A stretch of 64,000 nt of DNA, taken from Noviluteimonas lactosilytica. GTDB lineage: Bacteria > Pseudomonadota > Gammaproteobacteria > Xanthomonadales > Xanthomonadaceae. The position numbers and the translations under genes were made by a program. Below, piece after piece: positions 39,127 to 49,127 of the stretch; position 1 is the stretch's first letter, and every line of letters starts with the position of its first letter. The stretch spans positions 1,098,189-1,162,188 of the forward strand of contig NZ_JAJGAK010000001.1 of the NCBI RefSeq assembly GCF_020866925.1, read 5' to 3'. The notes beneath the pieces were generated by a model. That model was not told where the DNA came from. It did no database searches and was given only the letters and a program-made list of their open reading frames with translations.

Positions 39127-39572
39127 CAGGGGCGGGAAACGGGAAACGGGAAACGGGAGGAATGGGGCGCAGCACGCTCCTGTGACGTCTTCCGAAGCGC
39201 GGACTGCAGTCGCTTCAAGAGCTGGTCGACGCGAGCGATTTGATCGAGGCAACTGTCCGTCGATCGCGGCGAAGCAAGCGACATCCGGGCGACAAGCATT
39301 GTTTGGGTTCTCAATTCGGCGAGGGAGCCAGAGGCCATGGAAACGAACCGCAGGTAGTCAGGAATCGAAGCACGCGCGTTCCCTTCGGCAATGCAGGAAG
39401 GAACCGAAACGGCTGCACGACGCATCTGGGCGACGAGACCGTATCGCTCATCGCCCGGAAGCTCTTTGGTCAGTTCGTAGACACGCTCGGCCAACGCCAT
39501 TGCCTGCTCCCAAACCACCAGTTCTCTGAAGTCCTTGGCCACCGACCTTCCCTGGTCAGAGGTGCGATCCAT
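39126..39572 (-). CDS. Four-helix-bundle protein, S23/23S rRNA intervening-sequence type
   Basis: 148 residues. Core (about 13-135) matches the S23 / IVS-encoded family: [60 protein letters not shown] and [16 protein letters not shown]. Family members are small pentameric helical proteins of unknown function, first found inside 23S rRNA intervening sequences; here there is no rRNA. The last residues [11 protein letters not shown] are encoded by the flanking repeat. The gene is bracketed by 16-bp inverted repeats and sits between glyA and nrdR, which suggests an inserted unit. GTG at the codon for Val12 is an alternative start. Confidence 0.85.
   Translation of the reverse strand: MDRTSDQGRSVAKDFRELVVWEQAMALAERVYELTKELPGDERYGLVAQMRRAAVSVPSCIAEGNARASIPDYLRFVSMASGSLAELRTQTMLVARMSLASPRSTDSCLDQIARVDQLLKRLQSALRKTSQERAAPHSSRFPFPVSRP
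39132..39161 (+). repeat. GGGAAAC tandem repeat, left inverted end of the S23 unit
   Basis: Just over three tandem copies of the heptamer CGGGAAA, ending in CGGGAGG. The first 16 bp, GCGGGAAACGGGAAAC (39132-39147), are perfectly inverted at 39603-39618. Confidence 0.9.
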
Positions 39573-39585
39573 TCGCAGCCGTCAT

Positions 39586-39618
39586 CCCGTTTCCCGCTCC
39601 TTGTTTCCCGTTTCCCGC
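39586..39618 (-). repeat. GGGAAAC repeat, right inverted end of the S23 unit
   Basis: On the minus strand from 39618 inward: GCGGGAAACGGGAAAC, a short spacer (AAGGA), then GCGGGAAACGGG. The outer 16 bp are identical to the left end in inverted orientation. The 487-bp unit 39132-39618 lies between nrdR and glyA. I could not find a clear target-site duplication. Confidence 0.9.
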
Positions 39619-39629
39619 TTGTCGGCTCC

Positions 39630-40880
39630 TCAGCCGTAGACGGGAAACGCCTTGCACTGCTTCGTGACTTCATCGCGCACGCGCGCGATGACCGCGGCAT
39701 CCGTCGGCGCATCGAGCACGTCGCAGATCCAGTTCGCCAGCGCCACGCACTCGGCTTCGTTGTAGCCGCGCGTCGTCACGGCCGGCGTGCCCAGGCGCAG
39801 GCCCGACGTCACGAACGGCTTCTCCGGATCGTTCGGCACCGCGTTCTTGTTCACGGTGATGTGCGCCTTGCCGAGCGCGGCTTCCGCGTCCTTGCCGGTG
39901 ATGCCCTTGCCGATCATGTCGACGAGCATCAGGTGGTTCTCGGTGCCGCCGCTGACGATCTTGTAGCCGCGCTTGATGATGGTCTTCGCCATCGCCTGCG
40001 CGTTCTTCACGACCTGCTGCTGGTAGGCCTTGAACTCCGGTTCCAGCGCTTCCTTGAACGCGACGGCCTTCGCGGCGATCACGTGCATCAGCGGGCCGCC
40101 CTGGATGCCGGGGAACACGATCGACTGCAGCTTCTTTTCGATTTCCTCGTCGGCCTTGGCCACGATGATGCCGCCGCGCGGGCCGCGCAGCGTCTTGTGC
40201 GTCGTGGACGTGACGACATGCGCGTGCGGCACCGGGTTCGGATAGACGCCCGCGGCGACGAGGCCGGCGACGTGCGCCATGTCGACGAACAGGTACGCGC
40301 CGACCTTGTCGGCGATCGCGCGGAACTTCGCCCAGTCGATGACCTGCGAGTACGCGCTGAAGCCGGCGACGATCATCTTCGGCTTGTGTTCGAGCGCGAG
40401 CTTCTCGACTTCGGCGTAGTCGATCAGGCCGGCGTCGTTCACGCCGTACTGCACGGCGTTGAACAACTTGCCGCTGATGTTCACCTTCGCGCCGTGCGTG
40501 AGGTGGCCGCCGTGCGCGAGCGACATGCCGAGGATCGTGTCGCCCGGGTTGAGCAGCGCGAGGTACACGGCCTGGTTGGCCTGCGAACCCGAGTGCGGCT
40601 GCACGTTCGCGTAGTCGGCGCCGAACAGCTGCTTGCAGCGTTCGATCGCGAGGCGCTCGGCGACGTCGACGTATTCGCAGCCGCCGTAATAACGCTTGCC
40701 GGGATACCCCTCGGCGTACTTGTTGGTGAGCTGGCTGCCCTGGGCCTCCATCACGCGCGGGCTGGCGTAGTTTTCCGACGCGATCAGCTCGACGTGGTCT
40801 TCCTGGCGGCGGTTCTCGCCGGCGATGGCGGCGGCGAGTTCGGGGTCGAAACCTTCGATGCGGGCGTCGCGGGGGAACAT
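39630..40880 (-). CDS. glyA: Serine hydroxymethyltransferase
   Basis: PLP enzyme interconverting serine and glycine with transfer of a one-carbon unit to tetrahydrofolate. 416 residues from ATG 40880 ([19 protein letters not shown]). The PLP lysine lies in [34 protein letters not shown] and [19 protein letters not shown] are family blocks. It is divergent from ettA with 147 bp between the starts. The end of the gene is 12 bp from the S23 unit. Confidence 0.98.
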   Translation of the reverse strand: MFPRDARIEGFDPELAAAIAGENRRQEDHVELIASENYASPRVMEAQGSQLTNKYAEGYPGKRYYGGCEYVDVAERLAIERCKQLFGADYANVQPHSGSQANQAVYLALLNPGDTILGMSLAHGGHLTHGAKVNISGKLFNAVQYGVNDAGLIDYAEVEKLALEHKPKMIVAGFSAYSQVIDWAKFRAIADKVGAYLFVDMAHVAGLVAAGVYPNPVPHAHVVTSTTHKTLRGPRGGIIVAKADEEIEKKLQSIVFPGIQGGPLMHVIAAKAVAFKEALEPEFKAYQQQVVKNAQAMAKTIIKRGYKIVSGGTENHLMLVDMIGKGITGKDAEAALGKAHITVNKNAVPNDPEKPFVTSGLRLGTPAVTTRGYNEAECVALANWICDVLDAPTDAAVIARVRDEVTKQCKAFPVYG

Positions 40881-40950
40881 CGGCTGTCCGTGGGGATGTG
40901 GAAAGGCCGCAAGTTTAGCGTTTTGCAACGCCCGATCCCCGCTCGTCCCC

Positions 40951-40956
40951 TATAAT
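40951..40956 (+). promoter_or_regulatory. Predicted -10 element for ettA
   Basis: A perfect TATAAT lies 71 bp upstream of ettA in the divergent glyA-ettA gap. No good -35 sits at 16-18 bp; TTGCAA at 40923-40928 is 22 bp away, so the -35 is weak or unrecognised. Confidence 0.5.
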
Positions 40957-41027
40957 CCCGCGATCCCGATTTTCCCTACGCGGCCCTGTCCACCGGCAGG
41001 TCGCCCGCGCCCGCCTGCGGAGCCCCG

Positions 41028-42689
<1,662 letters not shown>

Positions 42690-42700
42690 GGAGACGACGG

Positions 42701-43516
42701 ATGAGCTTCATGCAGGCATTGAAGGCGCGCTGGAACGACAGCGCATCGCTCGTCTGCGTGGGGCTCGACCCGGAGCCGGCGAAGTTCCCCACGGGCTTCG
42801 CCGGCGACGACGAGGGCGTGTTCGACTTCTGTCGCGCCATCGTCGATGCGACCGCCGAGTACGCCTGCGCGTTCAAGCCGCAGATCGCGCATTTCGCGGC
42901 GCTCGGCGCGGAAGACGCGCTCACGCGCCTGATCGCGTACCTGCATGCCTCGCACCCGGGCGTGCCGGTGATCCTCGACGCCAAGCGCGGCGACATCGGC
43001 AGCACCGCGCAGCAGTACGCGCGCGAGGCGTTCGAGCGTTACGCCGCCGATGCGGTGACGGCGAATCCCTATCTCGGCCGCGATTCGGTGCAGCCCTTCC
43101 TCGATCGCGCGGATCGCGGCGTGGTGATCCTGTGCCGCACGTCGAACCCCGGCGCCGGCGACCTGCAGGACCTCGTCGTCGACGGGCGTCCGCTCTACCA
43201 GCACGTCGCGTCGATGGTCGCGCGCGACTGGAACGAGAACGGCAACTGCGCGCTCGTCGTGGGCGCGACATGGCCGGAACAATTGCGCGAAGTGCGCGCG
43301 ATCATCGGCAACATGCCGATCCTCGTGCCGGGCGTCGGCGCGCAGGGCGGCGATGCGGAAGCGGTCGTGCGCAATGCCGCGAGCGCGGACGGCACGGGCC
43401 TGCTCGTGAGTTCGTCGCGCGCGATCCTGTATGCGTCGAACGGCGCCGACTTCGCCGAGGCCGCCGGACGCGCGGCGCGCGAGTTGCGCGACACGATCAA
43501 CGCTGCGCGGCGCTGA
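42701..43516 (+). CDS. pyrF: Orotidine 5'-phosphate decarboxylase (type 2)
   Basis: Last step of UMP synthesis. 271 residues, the longer type-2 form. Active-site Lys and Asp are in [18 protein letters not shown]; also [13 protein letters not shown] near the N-terminus, [14 protein letters not shown] and [16 protein letters not shown] near the C-terminus. A strong ribosome binding site (AAGGAGA) lies 7 nt before ATG 42701. It follows ettA by 11 bp and may be cotranscribed. The 176 bp after it contains only a weak hairpin (TTTCCGCG pairing with CGCGGAAA near 43540-43560) with no T-run. Confidence 0.95.
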   Translation: MSFMQALKARWNDSASLVCVGLDPEPAKFPTGFAGDDEGVFDFCRAIVDATAEYACAFKPQIAHFAALGAEDALTRLIAYLHASHPGVPVILDAKRGDIGSTAQQYAREAFERYAADAVTANPYLGRDSVQPFLDRADRGVVILCRTSNPGAGDLQDLVVDGRPLYQHVASMVARDWNENGNCALVVGATWPEQLREVRAIIGNMPILVPGVGAQGGDAEAVVRNAASADGTGLLVSSSRAILYASNGADFAEAAGRAARELRDTINAARR

Positions 43517-43692
43517 TTTTTTCGCGGGTTGGTTTCCGCGGATTCCTTCGCGCGGAAAAGTCCTACTAGTTCGTACGGCAACGAGAACGCGCGCAACTGA
43601 AGCAGCGCGCGAACATTGCGCCTTGCGCTGATCGTCGGCGTGTAGCCCGGATTGCAATGCTCACCTCTCCATCCGCAGAGAGAGAGGTTCCG

Positions 43693-44616
43693 ATGTTGCG
43701 CACCCTGATTGCCCTGTCCCTCGGCCTCGCCGTCGTGCCCGTCGCATTCGCCGACACGCCGCCGACCGATATCCCGTACCAGTTCGCGTTGTTCAACGGC
43801 GCAGCCGCGGGCTCGTGCCTGCAGACGCCGTCCAACCTGCCGCTCGAAAACGACCGCGTGCACCAGGCGCAGTGCGAGCTCGCCGGCGACAAGCAGATGT
43901 TCGTGTTCGAGACGGGCGTGGCCGGCTATTCACTCCGCACCGCGCAAAACAATCTCTGTTTCGACGCGGCGACGGGTTCGAGGCCGGGCGACGCGGTCCG
44001 CCTGTCTCCCTGCGAACCCACCACCAACCAGCAGTGGAGCGTGCATTACACGCCGTCCAGCCCCGCCGTCGCGATGATCCGCAACGTCCAGGTGGGGCTT
44101 TGCCTCGACCTGGCCGACGGCTTCGCGTCGCTGTCCTCCTGCAGCATCACCAACGGCACCGGTCCGAGCTTCGTGATGAACCAGCAGATCTCGCGCCTGC
44201 CGGGCACCGCGACTGCGTTGCAATCCACCTTCACGAACAACTGCATGGCGCTCGACGGTCTCCCCTCGGAAACCGCGTGCACCAACGATGGCCGCACGAG
44301 CCTGCGCATCCTTCCGGTCGACAACGCCGGCAACACGTTCCGCTTCATGGGCACGGCGGAGCACACCTGCCTGCTCAACGTCGACGGCGTGCTGACCTAC
44401 GACGCGTGCATCACCGGGCCGACCGCGCATTGGCGCCTCCTCGAACACTCGATGAGCACGCTGCCCGGCGGCGAAAAAGCGGCGATCTGGCAGGTGCAGA
44501 GCGGCGCCGATGGCCAGTGCCTCAACGTGAAGCGCGGTGGTGAGACGCTCGAAGCGCTGTCGCTGTGGCCGTGCGACACGGTGGGCAACGCGCTGTGGAA
44601 GTTCAGCACCTACTGA
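43693..44616 (+). CDS. Secreted ricin-type beta-trefoil lectin-like protein
   Basis: 307 residues from ATG 43693, preceded by AGAGAGG. Signal peptide MLRTLIALSLGLAVVPVAFA with cleavage before DTPP. The mature protein has repeated C-L-x-x and QxW-type elements of ricin B domains: NLCFDAATGSRPGDAVRLSPC then NQQWSVHY; GLCLDLADG; QCLNVKRGGETLEALSLWPC then ALWKF. About two trefoils with paired cysteines are likely. No catalytic domain is attached. Carbohydrate binding is inferred from the fold. Being exported and folded with disulfides, it could be a type II secretion substrate, but this is not shown. Confidence 0.78.
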   Translation: MLRTLIALSLGLAVVPVAFADTPPTDIPYQFALFNGAAAGSCLQTPSNLPLENDRVHQAQCELAGDKQMFVFETGVAGYSLRTAQNNLCFDAATGSRPGDAVRLSPCEPTTNQQWSVHYTPSSPAVAMIRNVQVGLCLDLADGFASLSSCSITNGTGPSFVMNQQISRLPGTATALQSTFTNNCMALDGLPSETACTNDGRTSLRILPVDNAGNTFRFMGTAEHTCLLNVDGVLTYDACITGPTAHWRLLEHSMSTLPGGEKAAIWQVQSGADGQCLNVKRGGETLEALSLWPCDTVGNALWKFSTY

Positions 44617-44627
44617 TCGGGCAATGG

Positions 44628-45473
44628 TCAGCCGGTGGCGCTGCGCACTACGGCGCGCAGCGCCGAAACCGGAAAGCGTCCCCAGATCAACGCGAACACC
44701 GCCGCACGCTCGACAGGCGTGCGGCGTTCGGCTTCGAACTTGCGGAAGTAACGCCACAAGCCGCGGTGCTTGTGCCATTCGACGAACACCGGCCGCGACC
44801 GCGACGATACGCCGCGCAGGTGCACGACCTGCACATCGTTGGCCACCGCAACCGTTGCGCCGAGTTGGCGCGCGCGGCGACACAGGTCGAGATCTTCCGC
44901 ATGCAGGCGATAGCCGGTGTCGAAGCCGCCGAGCCGATCGAACAGCGCGCGCGGCATCACCATCAACGCACCCGAGATCGCATCGACGCGTTGCAACGGT
45001 TCGCGTTCGTCCATCGGCACGCCGAGCTTCGCGTTCGCCGGCGAGCGCAGCATTGCGCCGAAGTCCGGATCGCGGCGGCGCGTCGCCGCATCGCGCACGC
45101 CCGCACCGTCCACCTGGTCCGCGCCGACGAGCGCGGCGCCGCCGAGGTCTTCCGCGGCTTCGCGCAAACGGCGCAACGTGTCGGTTTCCACGAGGCAATC
45201 GGGATTCACGAACGCGAGCCACGGGCGATCGCATTCCGCGCTGCCCTGGTTGCACGCCGCGCCGAATCCCGGATTGTCGGGATTGGCGATGAAGCGCACG
45301 CGCGGATCGGCCGCGGCATGGCGCTGCATGATGTGCAGCGTGTCGTCGGTCGAACCGTTGTCGACGATGCGCACCTGGCCGACGTCGTCCGCCTCGCGCA
45401 CGCGCTGCAGGCAGGCGTCGAGCGAGTCCGCGCTTTCGTAGGCGACGATGACGACCGCGATGTCGCCGCTCAC
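44628..45473 (-). CDS. Family 2 glycosyltransferase (WbbL-like)
   Basis: 281 residues, GTG start at 45473 overlapping the upstream gene's stop (GTGA). GT-A fold: VVIVAYESADSLDACLQRV at the N-terminus, VRIVDNGSTDDTL, NPGFGAACNQGS and the metal-binding region FVNPDCLVE. Acceptor-side motifs SGALMVMPRALFDRLGGFD and LHAEDLDLCRRAR match rhamnosyltransferases of the WbbL type. It likely adds a sugar to a surface polysaccharide; donor and acceptor are unknown. Confidence 0.87.
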   Translation of the reverse strand: MSGDIAVVIVAYESADSLDACLQRVREADDVGQVRIVDNGSTDDTLHIMQRHAAADPRVRFIANPDNPGFGAACNQGSAECDRPWLAFVNPDCLVETDTLRRLREAAEDLGGAALVGADQVDGAGVRDAATRRRDPDFGAMLRSPANAKLGVPMDEREPLQRVDAISGALMVMPRALFDRLGGFDTGYRLHAEDLDLCRRARQLGATVAVANDVQVVHLRGVSSRSRPVFVEWHKHRGLWRYFRKFEAERRTPVERAAVFALIWGRFPVSALRAVVRSATG

Positions 45474-46297
45474 GCGAACAACTCCCGCTGTGGCGCGGGC
45501 GGGCCGAGCGTCGCGAGCGTCGATTGCAGGTCTTCGCGGACGGCGCGCAACGGATCGTCCATCAGGAATTGCGCGAGTCGTGCGTGCCACGCGGGCCAGC
45601 GCGCGGCGAGCGCGTCCATGTCGCCGTCGTCGGGCAGGCCTTCGCCCGGGCGCGCGACGAACGCGGTTTCGCACAGCGCGTTGCGCCAACCCAGGCCGGC
45701 GAGGCGCAGCGAGAGATCGACGAGCGCCGCCATCCACGATCCGTAGCTCGCGGTGTCCAGGCCGCCGGCGCGTTGGCGCGCGCGGCCACGCAACACGACC
45801 GCGTGGCCCACGGCGGCCGGCAACTCCGGGTGCAACGGCGGCATCGCGGCGCAGGCGCGTGCGAGGCGTTCGAGATCGTCGGGCATCGGCATGATTTCGC
45901 CGACGCGCGGCCAGGCCGCGACTTCGCCCGCGTTGCACCACGGCGTCGCGGTCGCGATGGCGGAATCGCGCGCGAGGCACGACGTCAATTGCTGCAACCA
46001 CCCGGACGCGGGCCGCGCGTCGGGCGCGAGCACGACGACGTCGGCGTCGCCGCACGCCTTCAAGGCTTCATCCAGGTGCGCGACGTCGCCGACCATGCGC
46101 TGGCGGCGCGTGTAATGCGCCTGCATCTGCGTGCGCGCGAGCCAGCCTTCGATCACCGCGTGCGCACGGGGTCCGGCGCGTGCGTCGTCGGCAAGCCAGA
46201 CGCGCGTCCCGGCGGGCGTCGCCGCATCGAGCGCGGACAGGCAGGCGTCGAGGGCGTCCTCGTCCACGCCCACCGGCACGAGCACGACGGGATCCAT
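45470..46297 (-). CDS. Family 2 glycosyltransferase, divergent
   Basis: 275 residues. GT2-like layout: VLVPVGVDEDALDACLSALD at the N-terminus, VWLADDARAGPRAHAVIEGW, a metal-site-like VVVLAPDARPASGWLQQL, and AVGHAVVLRGRARQRAGGLDTASYG in the acceptor region. Motifs are weaker than in its overlapping partner; the expected first DxD-like Asp is LADDAR. The two genes form a coupled pair, so they probably act on the same glycan. Cytoplasmic or membrane-peripheral; no membrane segment. Confidence 0.75.
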   Translation of the reverse strand: MDPVVLVPVGVDEDALDACLSALDAATPAGTRVWLADDARAGPRAHAVIEGWLARTQMQAHYTRRQRMVGDVAHLDEALKACGDADVVVLAPDARPASGWLQQLTSCLARDSAIATATPWCNAGEVAAWPRVGEIMPMPDDLERLARACAAMPPLHPELPAAVGHAVVLRGRARQRAGGLDTASYGSWMAALVDLSLRLAGLGWRNALCETAFVARPGEGLPDDGDMDALAARWPAWHARLAQFLMDDPLRAVREDLQSTLATLGPPAPQRELFA

Positions 46298-46505
46298 GCT
46301 TCAGCTCGCGCGTCGCGTTGCCGCGGCGCCACGCAGGAAGATCGGGTCGGACGGGTTCCCCATGCCACCCATCTTACGGTCTCGCCTGACGAAGAGAAGC
46401 ATCGACCCGGGTTCGACGAACAACCCACGCGCAAGCGCCCATCGGATCGCTCGAGAGTGGCATCGCGACAGGTCCCTGTCGCAACCCCACAACGAGGAGC
46501 AATGC

Positions 46506-46817
46506 ATGAACAAGATTGCGCTTTGTACGCTGGCGATCGTGGCCGCAGCCACTGCCTCAAGCCCCGCGCACGCCGACCGCGACGATCGCGACGTGGCCGT
46601 CAAATGCGTCGCCGAATACGTCGAAAGCCGGTGGCCCTGGCGTGCGACGACGCCTTACGTGCCCGACAACACGCAGTTCCGCTTCGTCTGCCCGGGCGTG
46701 TCGGGCGCGCGCACGATCCCGCAGCTCTACCAACTCGATTACTCGATGATCGGCCTGCCGTTCAAGGAACCCGCGCCGGGTAACGCGGTGCGTTACGTGG
46801 TCTGGCTGGAACGCTGA
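46506..46817 (+). CDS. Small secreted protein with two cysteines, unknown
   Basis: 103 residues. Signal peptide MNKIALCTLAIVAAATASS-PAHA followed by a charged DRDDRD start of the mature chain. The mature part (about 80 residues) contains two cysteines (VKCVAEY and FVCPGVSG), probably one disulfide, and aromatic-rich RWPWRATTPYV. GAGGAG lies 8 nt before ATG 46506. A short hairpin (GCGACAG/CTGTCGC, 46465-46482) sits in the leader. I do not recognise the family. Confidence 0.7.
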   Translation: MNKIALCTLAIVAAATASSPAHADRDDRDVAVKCVAEYVESRWPWRATTPYVPDNTQFRFVCPGVSGARTIPQLYQLDYSMIGLPFKEPAPGNAVRYVVWLER

Positions 46818-46820
46818 GCC

Positions 46821-46859
46821 AAAAAAGAAGGCGGCGGCGCTGCGAGCGCCACCGCCTTC
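46821..46859. terminator. Bidirectional terminator between the small secreted gene and gspD
   Basis: GAAGGCGGCGGCGCT (46827-46841) pairs with AGCGCCACCGCCTTC (46845-46859) with one mismatch and a 3-nt loop. Six A at 46821-46826 give a T6 tail on the minus strand, ending the T2SS operon; the plus-strand tail is weaker. Confidence 0.85.
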
Positions 46860-46887
46860 TTCGTCGTCGCACGAAAACGCGCCGCGC

Positions 46888-49113
46888 TTACTTGCGATAC
46901 AGCGGTTCCAGCGCGCGGAACTTCTGGCCGTATTCGTCCGTGAGGTCGCGCGCTTCCTGCGGGTTGCGGATGATCGTCGGCGTCAGCAGCACGATGACTT
47001 CGGTGCGGTCGGTGGCGTTGGTCTGCGTGCCGAACAAGCCACCGATCCACGGAATGCGGCTGAGGCCGGGAATGCCCGAGGAGCCCTTCGTGCGCGTGTC
47101 CTGGATCAGGCCCGCGAGCATCACCGTCTCGCCACTCTGGATGGCGGCTTCGGTCTTCAGTCGACGCGTGTCGATGCGCACGTTGCCCTGCGCGTCGGCG
47201 GGAATCGCACCCGGCGTGCTCACTTCCTGCACGACGTCGAGGAACACCATGCCGTCCTTCGTGACGCGCGGGCGCACCTTGAGGATCGTGCCCGTATCGA
47301 GGTATTGAACCTGCGCGATGGTATTCGTCGGATCCGACGTGCCCGTGTTGACGCTCACCGACTGGATCGGGATGCGGCTACCGACGTTGAAAGTCGCCTC
47401 GGCGTTGTTGCGCACGAGCACGGACGGGGTCTGCAGCAGGTTGACGTCGGAGACGCGATCCAGCGCGTTGATCACTGCCATCGCGTTGGGGCCCAGGAAG
47501 GTCGCCGACAGGCCGCCCGTGATGGCGCCATTGGTCCCCACCGTGATGCCGCTGGCGGACGCCGCGGTCGAGCCCCAGATCGATCGACCCAACGCGAGCG
47601 CGCGCAACGCCGGATCGGGAATCGCGTTCTCGAAGTACCAGTTGACGCCGAAACGCAGGTCGCCGGAAAGCTTGATCTCCGCCACCTGCGCTTCGATGTG
47701 TACCTGCATCGGCATCGTGTCGAGGCGTTCGATCACGTCGCGGATGGATTGCCACGCGCCCGCATTCGAGCGCACGAGCAGCGTGTTGGTTTCGTCGACC
47801 GCGGCGACCCCGACCGTGTCGCCGTTGACCTGCAGGGTGACGGCGCTGTTGCCGCCCGTGCGCGGACCGAGCGACATGCCTTCACCGAGTCCGCTGCCCG
47901 ACCCGCTGTCGCCGCCGATCTGCGCATTGCTGGTGCCGTCGCTGTCGACGCCGGTGTCCTGGATCTGCGTCGACTCCAGCCCCGGCATCAGCGACGCCGA
48001 GCCGCCGCCCTGGTCCGACGACCCACGCCCGCCACCGAACACCTGCGCCAGACGATCGGCGAGGTCCTTCGCCTTCACGTACTTCAGCTCGTACGAGAAC
48101 AGCTGCACTTCGCCGCCCGCGCCTTCGATGCGTTCGAGCCACGACTGGATCTCGTCGAGGTAGCGCGGCTGCGGCGTGATCACGAGCACCGCGTTCGCGC
48201 CGTCGAGCGGCAGGAAGCGGAACATGCCGGCGACCGGCGACTTGCTCTGTTCGCCGAACACCTTCTCCAGGTCGCCGACGACCTTGCTCGCCTTGCCCGA
48301 CCTGAGCGGGAACACGCCGACCGACATGCCCTGCAACCAGTCGACGTCGAAGATCTCGATGGTGCGCAGGTAGTTCTCGAGTTCGGCGCGCGTGCCGCCG
48401 ATGGTGATGACGTTGCGCGCGTTGTCGGTGGTGATGATCGCGTTCGGGCGCGCGTAGGGCGTGAGCACCTTCTTCATCTCCTCGGCGGAGATGTAGCGCA
48501 GCGGCACCACGCGCGCTTCGAATCCGCGCGCGAGCGCGGGCGAACCGGTGCGCGGCGCGACGGTGCCGGACAGCGCGGAATCGGCGGCGACGATGTTGTA
48601 GCGCCCGTCGGCGAACACCATGCGCGCGTTGTTCCAGCTCAACACCTGTTCGAGCAGCGACATCGCCTGCGCCGGGCTCACCGGGCGCGGCGTCGCGAGG
48701 GTCACCGTGCCCTGCACGCCCGGCGCGATCACGTAGTTCTGGCCGAGCATGTCGCCGAGGATGGCCTTCACCACCGCCGGCAGGGATTCGCCTTCGAAGT
48801 TGAACGTCGCCGCGCCCGAACTGCCGCCGAGGTTCGGTGGCGGCGCGCTCGCCGCACTGCGGTTGATGACCTCGCCGCTGCCGCGCCGGATCTGCGCGGA
48901 AGGCGCGCCGGTGATGGTCGCGTTGTCCGGCAGTTCCGACGTCGTCGTCCCCGTGCCGTCGAGCACGGGGCGCGGGAGGTTCGACTGGATGACGGGGCCG
49001 GAGCGATCGCCATCCTTCCTGATGTTCGCCACCGGTTGGGACGTGCAGCCGGCGAGCGCCACCAAGGTCGCGGCGCACAGGAATGCCGCGAAGTTGGATC
49101 GTAGTGTCGTCAT
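46888..49113 (-). CDS. gspD: Type II secretion secretin GspD (XpsD)
   Basis: Outer-membrane channel of the T2SS, a 15-mer secretin. 741 residues from ATG 49113. The signal peptide ends in a lipobox (LVALAGC), so it is a lipoprotein, as known for XpsD. N0-N3 domains (GESLPAVVKAILGDMLGQNY and VVPLRYISAEEMKKVLTPYA among them) include a Gly/Ser-rich loop (GGGRGSSDQGGGSASL), then the secretin domain with LQTPSVLVRNNAEATFNVG and VMLAGLIQD near the C-terminus. ATG 49131 overlapping the gspN stop (ATGA) is an equally possible start. Confidence 0.96.
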   Translation of the reverse strand: MTTLRSNFAAFLCAATLVALAGCTSQPVANIRKDGDRSGPVIQSNLPRPVLDGTGTTTSELPDNATITGAPSAQIRRGSGEVINRSAASAPPPNLGGSSGAATFNFEGESLPAVVKAILGDMLGQNYVIAPGVQGTVTLATPRPVSPAQAMSLLEQVLSWNNARMVFADGRYNIVAADSALSGTVAPRTGSPALARGFEARVVPLRYISAEEMKKVLTPYARPNAIITTDNARNVITIGGTRAELENYLRTIEIFDVDWLQGMSVGVFPLRSGKASKVVGDLEKVFGEQSKSPVAGMFRFLPLDGANAVLVITPQPRYLDEIQSWLERIEGAGGEVQLFSYELKYVKAKDLADRLAQVFGGGRGSSDQGGGSASLMPGLESTQIQDTGVDSDGTSNAQIGGDSGSGSGLGEGMSLGPRTGGNSAVTLQVNGDTVGVAAVDETNTLLVRSNAGAWQSIRDVIERLDTMPMQVHIEAQVAEIKLSGDLRFGVNWYFENAIPDPALRALALGRSIWGSTAASASGITVGTNGAITGGLSATFLGPNAMAVINALDRVSDVNLLQTPSVLVRNNAEATFNVGSRIPIQSVSVNTGTSDPTNTIAQVQYLDTGTILKVRPRVTKDGMVFLDVVQEVSTPGAIPADAQGNVRIDTRRLKTEAAIQSGETVMLAGLIQDTRTKGSSGIPGLSRIPWIGGLFGTQTNATDRTEVIVLLTPTIIRNPQEARDLTDEYGQKFRALEPLYRK

Positions 49114-49127
49114 GGCTCGTTCTCGTC

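Noticed and set aside
39132-39161. GGGAAAC array considered as a CRISPR remnant
   Set aside because: The unit is 7 bp with no spacers and no cas genes; it is a simple tandem repeat forming part of an inverted repeat.
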